A DNA stretch of 64,000 nt from the NCBI GenBank assembly GCA_964491395.1, contig CAZBGI010000014.1, positions 6,870 through 70,869 on the forward strand, given 5' to 3'. The notes beneath the pieces were generated by a model. The model was not told where the DNA came from. It searched no databases and saw only the letters and a list, made by a program, of their open reading frames with translations. Source of the DNA: SKVR01 sp964491395. GTDB lineage: Bacteria; Bacteroidota; Bacteroidia; Bacteroidales; UBA7960. This document shows, in pieces, positions 35,302 to 45,300 of this stretch (within the stretch, counting starts at the first letter, position 1; every line of letters begins with the position of its first letter). A program made the position numbers and the translations under genes.

Positions 35302-37581
35302 TTAAAAATACTGGATTTCCTCAACCAGTTGCCAGGGTTCTTTTATAAGGTAAGGATTTTTGTCAATATGAATGAGTCCGCTGATGGAAAGCTTTTTCAC
35401 ATGGAATTGGGTCTGACCTTCTGTATCAAGGAATTTAATTACTATCAATGAGCCAATTTTGATTATGAAATTATCCACCTCCTGAGCAACATCCATGAGG
35501 GCGTCTTTCGCTTTGATGATATCGGGATTTTTGCAGGGTTTTGCCGTAAAGCATTTGTAGATATCATCAATAATATCATAAACCTGTGCAGTGGTCATTT
35601 CCTCTCTCGAATGGGTCATAAATTCGTTGTATCCCATCTCAGACTTTTCCTGGCTATAGGGTTCCAGACCTACTGTTTTGGTTAGTTTCAGCACGGCATT
35701 GTAGCAATTCATGCTGTTGTTCTGGTTTTCTGTGTCGAACCATGAAATTACAGGAACGTAGCGGCGCAGATTTCTCTTTTTGTAATCGGAATTGATAGAG
35801 TTGAAGGACACATAGTCATGAAATGCACTTTGCAGGATGTAAATCTGGTCTTTGAGTCTGAGAATCTCATCATGGTGCTTTTTCTCCATTTTCTCCAGTT
35901 TGCGCTCGTAGTATTTGTAATACTGCTTCATAAACTGGTTCTGAGGGCCGGCAGCTACCAAACGCTGACCCTCTTCCGTATCCAGAAACTGGTCAAAATT
36001 ATCAATAAATTTTTCTGCTATTTTATCTGCCTGCTTATTGTAAGAAGTTTCATACTTCCAGGTGTTTTTAGGATTAAGAATCAGCGAATCCACACCTTTT
36101 ACTTCGAGGGGTATGCTCAGGCCGAAAGGTTTGATCTCTTCTACGGGTGCATTGTCAAGAGAACCATCCAGGATAGCCCTGATGATGTTGCGAGTGGATT
36201 CCAGGTCGATACGCTGGCCGATACCGTAGGGACCACCAATCCAACCGGTGTTGACCAGGTAGGCTGTGGCGCCATGTTTTTTCATTTTGTCGGCCAGCTG
36301 TCTTGCATAAATGGTGGGGTGCAACATTAAAAACGCAGCCCCGAAGGCAGAGGAGAAGGTAGGCAAGGGTTCTTTTACCCCTCTTTCAGTACCGGCCAGT
36401 TTGCTGGTGTAGCCGCTGAGAAAATAATACATCGCCTGTTCGCGGGTAAGTCTTGAAACAGGAGGCAAAACGCCAAAGGCATCTGCCGTGAGAAAGATAA
36501 TCTTTTTGGGATGCGTTCCCTTGCTTACAGGTTTTACAATATTATCTATGTGATGAATGGGGTAGGAAACGCGGGTATTCTCAGTTTTTGTGGTGTCAAA
36601 AAAATTGATTTCTCCGGTTTGTGTATTATATACCACATTTTCGAGCAAGGCATTGCGACGAATGGCATTGTAAATTTCCGGTTCTTTCTCCTTGCTCAGG
36701 TTGATGCATTTGGCGTAGCAGCCTCCTTCAAAGTTGAAAACTCCCTCGTCGTCCCATCCATGCTCATCGTCCCCAATCAGATAGCGGTCCGGATCAGCTG
36801 ACAGGGTTGTTTTTCCTGTGCCCGAAAGCCCGAAAAAGATAGCAGTGTCTCCGTTTATCCCCATGTTGGCAGAGCAGTGCATAGAGGCCATCCCATTGAG
36901 GGGAAGGTAGTAATTCATGATGCTGAAGAAACCTTTCTTGATTTCTCCTCCATACCATGTGCCTCCCACCAGCGACATCTTCTCTTTCAGGTTGAATGCC
37001 ACATATATGTCGGAATTGAGATTCTGTTCTTCCCATCGTTCGTTGACCGCTTTGCAGGCATTAAGCATAACAAAATCGGGTTCAAAGTCCTGCAACTCTT
37101 CTTCAGTGGGGCGGATAAACATGTTTTTCACAAAATGTGCCATCCATGCCACTTCTGTAATTACCCTGATTTTAAGCCTTGAATTTTCGTTGGCTCCGCA
37201 AAAAGCATCCATGACATAGAGTTTCTTGCCCTGAAATTGTTGCAGTGTAGTTTCTTTGAGCTCACCCCACACCTGCTCGCTGATGGGGTGGTTGTCTGAT
37301 CGTTTGGCATTGGGCCCTGCCCACCAGATATTGTCTTTGGAGGTTTCTTCCATCACAATATATTTATCTTTGGGCGAACGACCCGTAAAGATGCCCGTAT
37401 CGACAGCTACGGCACCATTTTCGGTTTCAAAACCTTTCTCTAAACCTTCCAGCGAAGGATCGGTTTCATGCTCGTACAATTCGTCATAAGACAAATTGTA
37501 GTAAATTTCTGGTGTGTCTGTAATACCATAAATGGTAAGATCCGGAGGGTAGACCTGGATAGTTTCTGTTTTTTGGTTCAT
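35302..37581 (-). CDS. pckA: ATP-dependent phosphoenolpyruvate carboxykinase with C-terminal extension
   Basis: Residues 1 to about 541 are a complete ATP-type PEPCK: R-S-P-K-D-K-Y near 69, G-G-T-W-Y-G-G-E-I-K-K, and the kinase-1a P-loop G-L-S-G-T-G-K-T-T with K257, followed by the D-D-E-H-G-W metal site. It interconverts oxaloacetate + ATP with PEP + CO2 + ADP, the gateway to gluconeogenesis or, in many anaerobic Bacteroidota, CO2 fixation. The usual protein ends near residue 535-540, but here the frame continues about 218 residues. That tail has a charged coiled coil (about 545-575) and a mixed alpha/beta region I do not recognise. A stray fusion through a lost stop is possible, but the long open tail argues for function. 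The gene is monocistronic. Confidence 0.93.
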   Translation of the reverse strand: MNQKTETIQVYPPDLTIYGITDTPEIYYNLSYDELYEHETDPSLEGLEKGFETENGAVAVDTGIFTGRSPKDKYIVMEETSKDNIWWAGPNAKRSDNHPISEQVWGELKETTLQQFQGKKLYVMDAFCGANENSRLKIRVITEVAWMAHFVKNMFIRPTEEELQDFEPDFVMLNACKAVNERWEEQNLNSDIYVAFNLKEKMSLVGGTWYGGEIKKGFFSIMNYYLPLNGMASMHCSANMGINGDTAIFFGLSGTGKTTLSADPDRYLIGDDEHGWDDEGVFNFEGGCYAKCINLSKEKEPEIYNAIRRNALLENVVYNTQTGEINFFDTTKTENTRVSYPIHHIDNIVKPVSKGTHPKKIIFLTADAFGVLPPVSRLTREQAMYYFLSGYTSKLAGTERGVKEPLPTFSSAFGAAFLMLHPTIYARQLADKMKKHGATAYLVNTGWIGGPYGIGQRIDLESTRNIIRAILDGSLDNAPVEEIKPFGLSIPLEVKGVDSLILNPKNTWKYETSYNKQADKIAEKFIDNFDQFLDTEEGQRLVAAGPQNQFMKQYYKYYERKLEKMEKKHHDEILRLKDQIYILQSAFHDYVSFNSINSDYKKRNLRRYVPVISWFDTENQNNSMNCYNAVLKLTKTVGLEPYSQEKSEMGYNEFMTHSREEMTTAQVYDIIDDIYKCFTAKPCKNPDIIKAKDALMDVAQEVDNFIIKIGSLIVIKFLDTEGQTQFHVKKLSISGLIHIDKNPYLIKEPWQLVEEIQYF

Positions 37582-38072
37582 AAGGGTTTTTTTATTTGCA
37601 GCAGGTTGCCTGCTGTTTGTAACTAATGTGTTTTGATGCCGCCAAAATTATAAAAAAACATACTAAACTCGTAAATAATTCAATAAAATTATCAGCTTAT
37701 GGATTTTTAAGATTTTTATGGAATAATCTTCCCTTAAACGCTGTTTTTACTTGTGTTAGATGCATGTGCATGAGGGAGTATTGGAAAACAATGCAGGGTT
37801 TGTGGTGGTTATCATCTGTATTGACAAATGAATGTTCATGACACGATTTCAAGCCATCCCTGAACAGACAGACCGTGGACACTGTAATTCTGAACGTGAT
37901 TTTTTTTACTCAATCCATGTATGATGGCTGCCAAAATGCATAAAAAGGAACATTTTCATTCAAAGATAGGCCCTGTCTGTGGTTGCTTTTTCTGTGGTGC
38001 AGGAAGTGGATTCTTTATGGGATAAGGTAGTGCATTGCAGCCAGCGATACAAAACTCAAAAAACAAAAAGGT
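37582..38072. other. Intergenic region between pckA and the photolyase-like gene
   Basis: 491 bp without a credible gene. It must hold the divergent promoters. TAATTTTG (minus strand, 37643-37650) is a -7 match about 62 bp before pckA but lacks a -33 partner. The word GGAACATTTT at 37947-37956 and gccatccctg near 37853 match words in the degenerate intergenic repeats at 5455 and 42030. Short frames on both strands (up to 71 codons) show no features. Confidence 0.5.
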
Positions 38073-39569
38073 ATGAGCATAATTTCTCTTGTATTTCCTC
38101 ATCAGTTGTTTGAAAATTCTCCTTTGCCTTTTGACAAAGGGAAGGTTTATCTTATTGAGGAATCACTGTTTTTCAGGCAATATAACTTCCATAAGCAAAA
38201 GCTGGCCTTCATGAGGGCTTCTATGAGATTCTATGAGGACTTTTTAAAAGAGAAAGGAACGAAAGTCGATTACATACCGAGCCATGAGAAAGAGTCTGAT
38301 ATTCGGAAACTCCTTTCACAACTCAGTAAAGGAAACAATACAGAGATACACTATATTGATCCCACGGATGACTGGCTCAGGCAACGACTGAAAAAAAGTG
38401 GCAAAGAGCACGATTTAAGTTTGAAGATGCATACTACTCCTTTATTTATGAATACGCTCCGGGAGATTGAAGACTATTTTGCCGACAAGAAAAGATATTA
38501 CCACTCGGATTTTTATACCGATCAACGAAAGAAAAGAAAACTATTACTGGAAGATGACAAGAAGCCCCTGGGAGGAAAATGGAGTTATGATGCCGAAAAC
38601 AGGAAAAAGTACCCTTCAAATAAACAACCTCCCCGGATTACCTTTCCAAAACAAAATGATTATTATAAGGAGGCTGTAATCTATGTGGAAAAGTATTTTG
38701 GAAGCAATTATGGTTCGTTGAGTGAAAAACCCTTATATCCTGTCACTCATGAAAGCGCTGCCTCCTGGTTGGAGAACTTTTTTACAGAAAGGTTTGAAGA
38801 ATTTGGACCTTATGAAGATGCCATAGTTGCTGATGAAGGCATATTGCACCACAGCATGCTTTCGCCCATGCTGAACAACGGATTGCTCACGGCTGACCGT
38901 GTGCTGGATGCAGCATTACAATACAGTAGAGAAAACAAAATTCCGCTCAATTCCCTGGAAGGGTTTGTCAGGCAAATTATGGGGTGGAGAGAGTTTATCA
39001 GGGCTATCTATGAGTTGAAAGGTAGAGAAGAACGAACGCGAAATTTCCGGGGATTTTCACGAAAAATTCCCGAATCTTTCTATGAGGGCACCACGGGGAT
39101 TGCCCCGGTAGATATTGTTATCAAAAGGGTTTTGAAAACCGGTTACTGCCATCACATCGAGCGATTAATGGTGCTGGGAAATTTTATGCTGTTGTGCGAA
39201 TTTGATCCCGATGAGGTTTATAAATGGTTTATGGAACTGTTTATAGATGCATGGGACTGGGTTATGGTTCCCAATGTTTATGGGATGAGTCAGTTCGCTG
39301 ACGGTGGGCTTATGGCCACCAAACCCTATTTCAGTGGCAGCAATTACCTGATGAAAATGAGTAATTTTCCCGGGGGAGACTGGCAAAAAACCTGGGATGG
39401 GCTTTTCTGGCGGTTCATGGACCAGCATAAGGATTTTTTAGGGAAAAATGCACGTTTGGGGATGTTGTTGCGTACATTGGAAAAGATGGATAAAGATAAG
39501 CGAAAAGCCCACTTCGATCATGCAGAAAAGTTTCTCCACCAACTCAATACTTCAACCGGGAAAGGTTAA
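38073..39569 (+). CDS. Cryptochrome/photolyase-related protein of the FeS-BCP (PhrB) family lacking cluster cysteines
   Basis: The 498-residue protein follows the prokaryotic (6-4) photolyase/CryPro family (formerly 'deoxyribodipyrimidine photolyase-related'). An N-terminal Rossmann-like domain (about 1-150) precedes the alpha-helical FAD domain with G-W-R-E-F-I-R near 311, G-Y-C-H-H-I-E-R-L-M-V-L-G-N-F near 357-371, and W-V-M-V-P-N-V-Y-G-M-S-Q-F-A-D-G-G near 395-412. Known PhrB-type enzymes bind 4Fe-4S through four cysteines, three of them in a late loop. This protein has only two cysteines in all (C359, C375), and that loop reads S-N-F-P-G-G-D-W-Q-K (430 on). It should bind FAD but not the cluster. 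Light-driven DNA repair or sensing is inferred. Confidence 0.85.
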   Translation: MSIISLVFPHQLFENSPLPFDKGKVYLIEESLFFRQYNFHKQKLAFMRASMRFYEDFLKEKGTKVDYIPSHEKESDIRKLLSQLSKGNNTEIHYIDPTDDWLRQRLKKSGKEHDLSLKMHTTPLFMNTLREIEDYFADKKRYYHSDFYTDQRKKRKLLLEDDKKPLGGKWSYDAENRKKYPSNKQPPRITFPKQNDYYKEAVIYVEKYFGSNYGSLSEKPLYPVTHESAASWLENFFTERFEEFGPYEDAIVADEGILHHSMLSPMLNNGLLTADRVLDAALQYSRENKIPLNSLEGFVRQIMGWREFIRAIYELKGREERTRNFRGFSRKIPESFYEGTTGIAPVDIVIKRVLKTGYCHHIERLMVLGNFMLLCEFDPDEVYKWFMELFIDAWDWVMVPNVYGMSQFADGGLMATKPYFSGSNYLMKMSNFPGGDWQKTWDGLFWRFMDQHKDFLGKNARLGMLLRTLEKMDKDKRKAHFDHAEKFLHQLNTSTGKG

Positions 39570-39607
39570 ATCTTTTTTTATCAGATGTATTTTCCGTAAA
39601 AATACCC

Positions 39608-39638
39608 ATTGTTGAGCCTGGTTGTTTTTGTATATTTC
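39608..39638 (+). promoter_or_regulatory. Possible promoter of the flavin reductase gene
   Basis: ATTG (39608-39611), a 19-bp spacer and TATATTTC (39631-39638) match the Bacteroidota consensus with one substitution in each box. The ATG at 39681 follows 42 bp later. Confidence 0.4.
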
Positions 39639-39680
39639 GCATCTGTTTTAACAAAGTTGCCGGAGATAAAAACTGAAGCC

Positions 39681-40259
39681 ATGACCAAAACATCCTTTGA
39701 ACCGCAAAAGATTCTGTTCCCAATGCCTGTAAGCTTAATTGTAACAGGGATTCCTGAAAAAGCGAATATTGTCACCATTGCATGGGTGAGTTTGCTCACC
39801 AGTGCACCCCCTACTTTAGGGATTTCTGTTGGTTCCAGGGGGTTTTCAGGAGATGAAATACTGAAAAACAAGCACTTTACGGTTAATATTGCAGGAACGG
39901 ATATCATGACCGAAGCCGATTATTGCGGCATTACCTCTGGAAAGGAAGTGGATAAATTTGAAAAAACCGGTTTAACCAAAATTCCCTCCCTTAAAATCCC
40001 TTCCCCTATCATCAAAGAATGCCCTCTGAATATTGAATGCCAACTGGTGTCTTCCTCTCTTGTGGGAAAGACCCATCATTTTGTTGGTAAAATCCTGCAG
40101 GTACATATGGATACCGATAAATTGAAAGATCCGGAAAATCCGGGTTCTTATATTGCGGAAGCGATGGATCCACTCATATACATGGGAGGAGCAAGAGAAT
40201 ACCGGAAGCTGGGTGAAAAAATTGGAGATGCTTACAGTATTGGGAGAAAATTGGGTTAA
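39681..40259 (+). CDS. Flavin reductase family protein (FMN-binding)
   Basis: The 192-residue protein has the split-barrel flavin reductase-like fold. P-V-S-L-I-V-T-G near residue 14, N-I-V-T-I-A-W-V-S near 26, P-P-T-L-G-I-S-V near 40 and the later K-N-K-H-F-T-V-N block fit members that bind FMN and reduce it with NAD(P)H or act as small oxidoreductases. The ATG at 39681 is used; an in-frame TTG 24 codons upstream would overlap the likely promoter. It follows the photolyase-like gene by 111 bp on the same strand, so it could supply reduced flavin to it, but this is only suggestive. Confidence 0.82.
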   Translation: MTKTSFEPQKILFPMPVSLIVTGIPEKANIVTIAWVSLLTSAPPTLGISVGSRGFSGDEILKNKHFTVNIAGTDIMTEADYCGITSGKEVDKFEKTGLTKIPSLKIPSPIIKECPLNIECQLVSSSLVGKTHHFVGKILQVHMDTDKLKDPENPGSYIAEAMDPLIYMGGAREYRKLGEKIGDAYSIGRKLG

Positions 40260-40382
40260 AAAGCATTGGTTTTAGGCCTGGTCAGATGAAAAATCTGTCA
40301 AGAGGAGATTGAGGGTGTTTTGTGGATGAAGTTGAAAAAACAACTTGGTGTATATTTTATGACTGTGTATCAATAAAAAATA

Positions 40383-40390
40383 TAAATTTG
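40383..40390 (+). promoter_or_regulatory. -7-like box for the pentapeptide gene
   Basis: TAAATTTG matches TAnnTTTG 29 bp before the ATG at 40420. The -33 region lacks TTTG, so the call is weak. Confidence 0.3.
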
Positions 40391-40419
40391 TATTATTAAT
40401 AATCAATTAAGCCTGACAA

Positions 40420-40995
40420 ATGGACGAAAATGGAAACAGGTTTCTTTCTGACAAGGATCTTTGGCTATTGATAGCGCAAAGTTCGGTTGGAGATTCTTAC
40501 AGACCCCTAAATTTGCGTGGAGCTGTTCTTAGTGGTGCCCAATTAGCCGGTGCTGATTTGTCGGGTGCCAATTTTTCAAAAGCCGATCTGAGAGGTGCCA
40601 ACCTGCAGGGCGCCAACCTCTCCGGAGCATTTCTGGCCAATGCCGATTTAAGCAATGCCAACCTTGTGGGGGCAACTGTGGACGGTGCCGTGTTGGCAGG
40701 TGCCAATCTGAGTCATGCAAATGTAAATGAGGCCGATCTTTCGGATACCAACCTGGCAGATGCTGATTTGACAAAAATATCTGCAGTCAATTGTGATTTT
40801 ACCCGCTCTGATCTTTCGCAATGCATTATCCGGTATGGGGAACTTACACGTGCCAATTTGCTCAAAGCCAATCTTTCCGGAGCAGATCTGACTGGAGCTG
40901 ATGTGCTGGAAGCCAATTTTGCCCGCACCTATTTCAATGATACTGTAATGGAGGGCATCATAAATCTGGAGCGGGCCGTGGGATATAAGGGTTGA
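40420..40995 (+). CDS. Pentapeptide-repeat protein
   Basis: The 191-residue protein is mostly tandem A-(D/N)-L-x-x pentapeptides (from about residue 27 to 176; for example A-N-L-S-G, A-D-L-S-G, A-N-L-Q-G), which fold as a right-handed four-sided beta-helix. There is a short N-terminal cap with D-x-x-L-W-L-L-I-A and a C-terminal cap. No signal peptide or membrane segment is visible, so it is probably cytoplasmic. Some relatives (Qnr, MfpA, AlbG) mimic DNA and protect gyrase, but I see no feature that puts this one in that group. It is monocistronic, with 160 bp before it and the convergent methyltransferase after it. Confidence 0.92.
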   Translation: MDENGNRFLSDKDLWLLIAQSSVGDSYRPLNLRGAVLSGAQLAGADLSGANFSKADLRGANLQGANLSGAFLANADLSNANLVGATVDGAVLAGANLSHANVNEADLSDTNLADADLTKISAVNCDFTRSDLSQCIIRYGELTRANLLKANLSGADLTGADVLEANFARTYFNDTVMEGIINLERAVGYKG

Positions 40996-41039
40996 GATCA
41001 GGCCAACGTTTTTGGTTGAGTTTGAGGTAGTGAGTGAGG

Positions 41040-41873
41040 CTAAGGTTTAGGATGGGGTTGGTTTTGGCGCAGCTGTTTTTGAAGCTTCTTGGTTTTTCTT
41101 TTTTCTTTCAGGAGTTCAATATTGAGTGCGGCAGTTTTTTGTTTCCATTTTTTTGATTCTTCTTTACTATCCTCCTTTTCTTTTTCCAGTAAGATGCAGT
41201 TACCCAGTATTTCAAACCCTTGAATAATCTGAGGATTTTTCCGGGTTAGACTGATAAGTTCAGTGATTGGTTCCGGGGGATTTTTTCCCGCGCATACTAC
41301 GGCAAGTCCTTCGCCAGCGTGAAATTCAAGAACAGTATATTTTTCCCTGATTTCTTCCATTAGTTTCCACACTTCAAATCCGGGTCTTCTTACTTTCGTA
41401 TCATGCAACAGAATAATGCCCTCATTACTCATTTTAGGCAACCAACTGTAAAAGTCATTTTCAGCGGCTTCATAGGTATGTGTCCCATCAATGTGCAAAA
41501 CATCAATTGTCCCCTCTGAAAAGTTATTCACTGCTCTGTCAAACTCCATCTGTAACAGGGTGGAGAAACCGGCAAATTCTTTTTGATTGATTTCGCTAAC
41601 CCGCCGGTATACTTCTCTCCCGTATCTCCCCACATGCATATCTCCCTGCCAGGTATCTACTGCAAAGCATTGCGTGGTTAGGTTGAGCGCTTTTCTGGCC
41701 TGGCAAAAGGCAAAATACGAGTTCCCACTGTAGGTACCCAATTCAACCAGCAATCGGGGTTTTACCTGTTCCATCAGCCAGAAAGCAAATGGGATATGGA
41801 TAATCCAGCCATGAGGATTATCGAGAAATTGAGGCTTGCTAAGGAAATAATTTTTAGACGTAGCTAAAAGCAT
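41040..41873 (-). CDS. Class I SAM-dependent methyltransferase with C-terminal coiled coil
   Basis: The 277-residue protein has a methyltransferase-24-like core. The SAM-binding motif I is L-V-E-L-G-T-Y-S-G-N-S-Y (about 41-52), followed by A-V-D-T-W-Q-G-D near 70, I-D-V-L-H-I-D-G-T-H-T-Y near 122 and I-I-L-L-H-D-T near 153. This type is often encoded in O-antigen or capsule clusters and can act on sugars or small molecules. Residues about 225-277 are a Lys/Glu-rich coiled coil ending K-Q-L-R-Q-N-Q-P-H-P-K-P. No glycosyltransferase genes are nearby, so it is an orphan and its substrate is open. Confidence 0.82.
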   Translation of the reverse strand: MLLATSKNYFLSKPQFLDNPHGWIIHIPFAFWLMEQVKPRLLVELGTYSGNSYFAFCQARKALNLTTQCFAVDTWQGDMHVGRYGREVYRRVSEINQKEFAGFSTLLQMEFDRAVNNFSEGTIDVLHIDGTHTYEAAENDFYSWLPKMSNEGIILLHDTKVRRPGFEVWKLMEEIREKYTVLEFHAGEGLAVVCAGKNPPEPITELISLTRKNPQIIQGFEILGNCILLEKEKEDSKEESKKWKQKTAALNIELLKEKRKTKKLQKQLRQNQPHPKP

Positions 41874-42307
41874 TTTACTGACAGATTGTTGTGTTATTTT
41901 AATTGTCCATAAAAATAAGAATAATAAGCTTTTCGGAAGCTACGCTTGTGTCAGAACCTTTGTTTATACAAATAAAATCAGTAGTGTCAGGTAAAATCAT
42001 TGGTTGTTCCCCGAAATGCCTGTGTTTATGCCATCCCTGCGGGATTAAGGACAGAGGGCAATACTATATGCCTATGAACATTTTACTCCTGCGAAGTTTA
42101 AAAACGCTGTTGCAAGGAGGAGTCCCCAGTGAGGTCCACAGGAACGGAACATTTTAACCGGACAACCATGATATAAAATAAAAAAAACAGCATGAAATAA
42201 AAATGTATTAAGGGTTTTGTGGGTCAGAACTGTCTGATATAGTGAACCAAAAAAATAATTAAGTGTTTAAATCATTTGTTGTCAAACATATCTCAAATCT
42301 TCCTACA
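41874..42307. repeat. Intergenic region with degenerate repeat relic (copy 2)
   Basis: 434 bp without a credible gene. At about 42030-42165 it carries ccatccctgcggg, a short palindromic gcctatgaac stretch, a ggtccacagg word, and GGAACATTTT (42146-42155) with a tail aaccggacaaccatg. Word and tail match the relic at 5455-5653. The promoter of the large T9SS protein must lie between about 42160 and 42300, but no consensus is visible. Confidence 0.4.
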
Positions 42308-45300
42308 ATGAAAAAACTATTAACGATTTTGATCTCGCTGGCGAGTTTATCGCTTTGGAGCCAATCCCATGAGATAGCTCCTGAATATTATGAAAAGCGG
42401 ATCCAGGAACGCAACCAAAAGCTATCTGAAAAGGGACAGTCTCCCTTGAATACTTCATTGAATGGTAACTCCCTTCACTACCAAACCCGGTCAGGGAAGG
42501 GTGCTGCTGCCCTGAATATGGATAAAAATAATACGGCTGAAGGAGAGTGGTTAATCTGGAACAATGGTGAATACAGCAATGCCCTGGGAGGACCGGAAAA
42601 CTTTGTTTTTGATGTGGCCGCACGGTTTGAGCCTTCTGACTTGACCAATCTGTCCGGCTATCAGGTATCTTCAGTGAGTATTGTTCCCGGTGATATGGCA
42701 GATTTTACACTGAAGATTTGGCAAGGACAAAATTCACCCCAGGAAATTTACTCCCAGGCTATTGATTCCATTTTACCTAACCAGGAAAATGTAATAGACC
42801 TTGATATGCCTGTCTTGATAGATGCAAGTCAGGACCTGTGGATAGGTTACCAGGTTTCCGGTACAAATGTTTATCCGGCAGGAGTTGACTCCGGGCCGGC
42901 TGTTACCGGAAAGGGTGATATGATAAATTTTGATGGAGTATGGTATTCTCTTAACGATGAATTTTTCCTGAATTACAACTGGATGATAAGCGCATGGGTT
43001 GAACCTGCTGCTGATCCTGAAGCACCAGCAGCTCCCTTGCAATTAACTGCCACGGCAGATGAAAACGGTGAACTCATTGTTGACCTTGCCTGGAACAATC
43101 CATCCGTAAACTTTGAGGGGGGGGCGCTGGATGAATTGGATAACATCCTGATTTATCGGGGAGAGACTTTGCTGCAAACCATCAATGATCCTGTTATTGG
43201 CGGAAGCGAAAGTTTTACCGACGAGGGTATTGAATCTTCAGGTACTGTCTCCTATGCTGTTGTGGCTGAAAACCAGAATGGCCAGGGACCCACGGCTCTC
43301 GCCTCCGTTTTTGCAGGGCCCGATGTTCCTGATGCTCCTTCCAATGTTGTCCTCATCGCAGACGACAACAATGCTGTTGTTAGCTGGGATGCACCCCAGG
43401 AGGGTTTAAACGGGGGGGTTGTTAATCCTGCTCTTATGACTTATACTTTGGTAAGAATGCCTGATTCCGTGATGGTAGCACAGGATATTTCTTCTACTTC
43501 TTTTACCGACAGCTCAATCCCCGGAGCAGGAAATTACTTTTACAGGGTTACGGCCTTTAATGATCAGGGCGAGGGCGGCACTTCGGTATCCAATGTTACT
43601 TCGTTGGGACTGGAGGGTTTGCTTTACGCTGAAACTTTCGATTATCAACCCGGCCCATTACCTGCTGGATGGGAATTAACAGGGGCGTCGCACCACTGGG
43701 AAATTTCTCACTCGGCTGTAGCCGGAGGTGAAACTCCTGAGTTGAGATTAAACTGGGTGCCGGCAACAACAGGCATAAGCAGGCTGGTGAGTCCTGCAAT
43801 CGACCTGCAGGATAATGAGGCTGTACGGCTTATCTTTCATCAGTTCCTGGATAACTTTGCCGCTTCTGACAATGAAAAAATTGCCATGGATTATACTGTT
43901 GATGGAGGTGATAACTGGATAACCATCTGGGAGCAGGAACTAACCGATGAGGATATTCCCCAGGACGAATACGATTATGTATTTAATGTTCCTTCCGATG
44001 TATCTTCCATTCAACTGGGTTTGCGCTTTGAGGGGAATACTTATAATATAGACTATTGGCACATTGATAATATAATTATTCAACCATTACTTGACAATGA
44101 TTTGATGGCTGAAAATATTGCAGGTAATGCTTATCCCGCTGCTGGTTCGGAGGCCCTATACACTGTTTCCGTGCAGAATGCAGGACAAACAGGCACTGAC
44201 AATTTCGTTGTCAAACTAATGGGTGAAGGAGAAGTTGAGCTCTCGTCGGTTTCAGGAGAATTTCTGCAACCTGGTGAAATAGCCGAATTTTCTTTGCCCT
44301 GGACTCCCCAGCAAACCGGTAATACTTTTATTTATGGAGTAGTGGAATTTCCCGATGATGAGAATTCTGTTAACAATACAACCTCTGCGCTGGAAATAGA
44401 AGTTTTACCAGAAGGATCTTATGTTGCTCAGGTGGGAACACAGCCCACTTTTGCTCCAACCAATATTCCTTTTGACTTCTTCTGGAAGACAAGTCTGAGC
44501 CAGACATTGTACTATCCCGAAGAGTTGGGACTTACAGGTGGCGTACTTACTGCTTTGCAGTACAAGAATGACTTTGAAACCGGTTTGAATGACAAGGAAA
44601 TAAAAATATGGGTGGGAGAAACCCAGCAAGACAATCTTGTGGATGGCTGGTTCGATGTCAATGAATTAATCCTTGTTTTTGAGGGAACAGTGGATTTTCC
44701 GGAAGGGAAAAATGATATTTTTATTCCGCTGGATACACCTTATCCCTACACCGGTGATAATCTTGTTGTGTTTACCAGCAACGAATATGAGGACCAATGG
44801 TTAGGATACGGCAACAATTTCTATGCTTCAGCAGATCCCGAGTCAGCACGCACTATAATAAGAACAGCAGACGAAGTGCTTGACCCTGCAAATCCCGGAA
44901 CGTTCCATCAGAGCGACTGGTATCCCAATACAACCTTGTTTTTCTCAACAGAAGGCTTAGGGGGCCTGCAGGGCACCGTATCAGATAATCAGTCAACCCT
45001 GGAAGGTGCAGAGGTCAGGTTGGCAGGCACGCAAAGCACGACCTTAACGGATGAAGAAGGAAACTACCAATTCCCTTATGTTTTGCCAGGCAGCTATGAT
45101 GTTGAATTTCGTTTGTTCGGCTACTTCTCACAGACTATTGAACAGGTTGAGATTGTTGTGGATGAAACCACCCAACTGGATGCAACCCTCGAATCCATTC
45201 CTCAATATACTGTTTCAGGTTCAGTGGAAGGTAACAATGGGCTGATTCCCGGCAATGCTGTGATTACACTTTCCGGTTATGAGGATTACCTTGCGAATAC

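Noticed and set aside
37626..37882. Overlapping short frames on both strands between pckA and the photolyase-like gene
   Set aside because: Two opposing frames of 60-71 codons without motifs in an intergenic spacer with a repeat relic; neither is supported.
40420..40995. Pentapeptide protein as a Qnr-type quinolone-resistance factor
   Set aside because: Only the general repeat is shared; I see no Qnr-specific feature or context.
41903..42157. 84-codon plus-strand frame
   Set aside because: Begins at TTG and runs through the repeat relic; no protein-like features.
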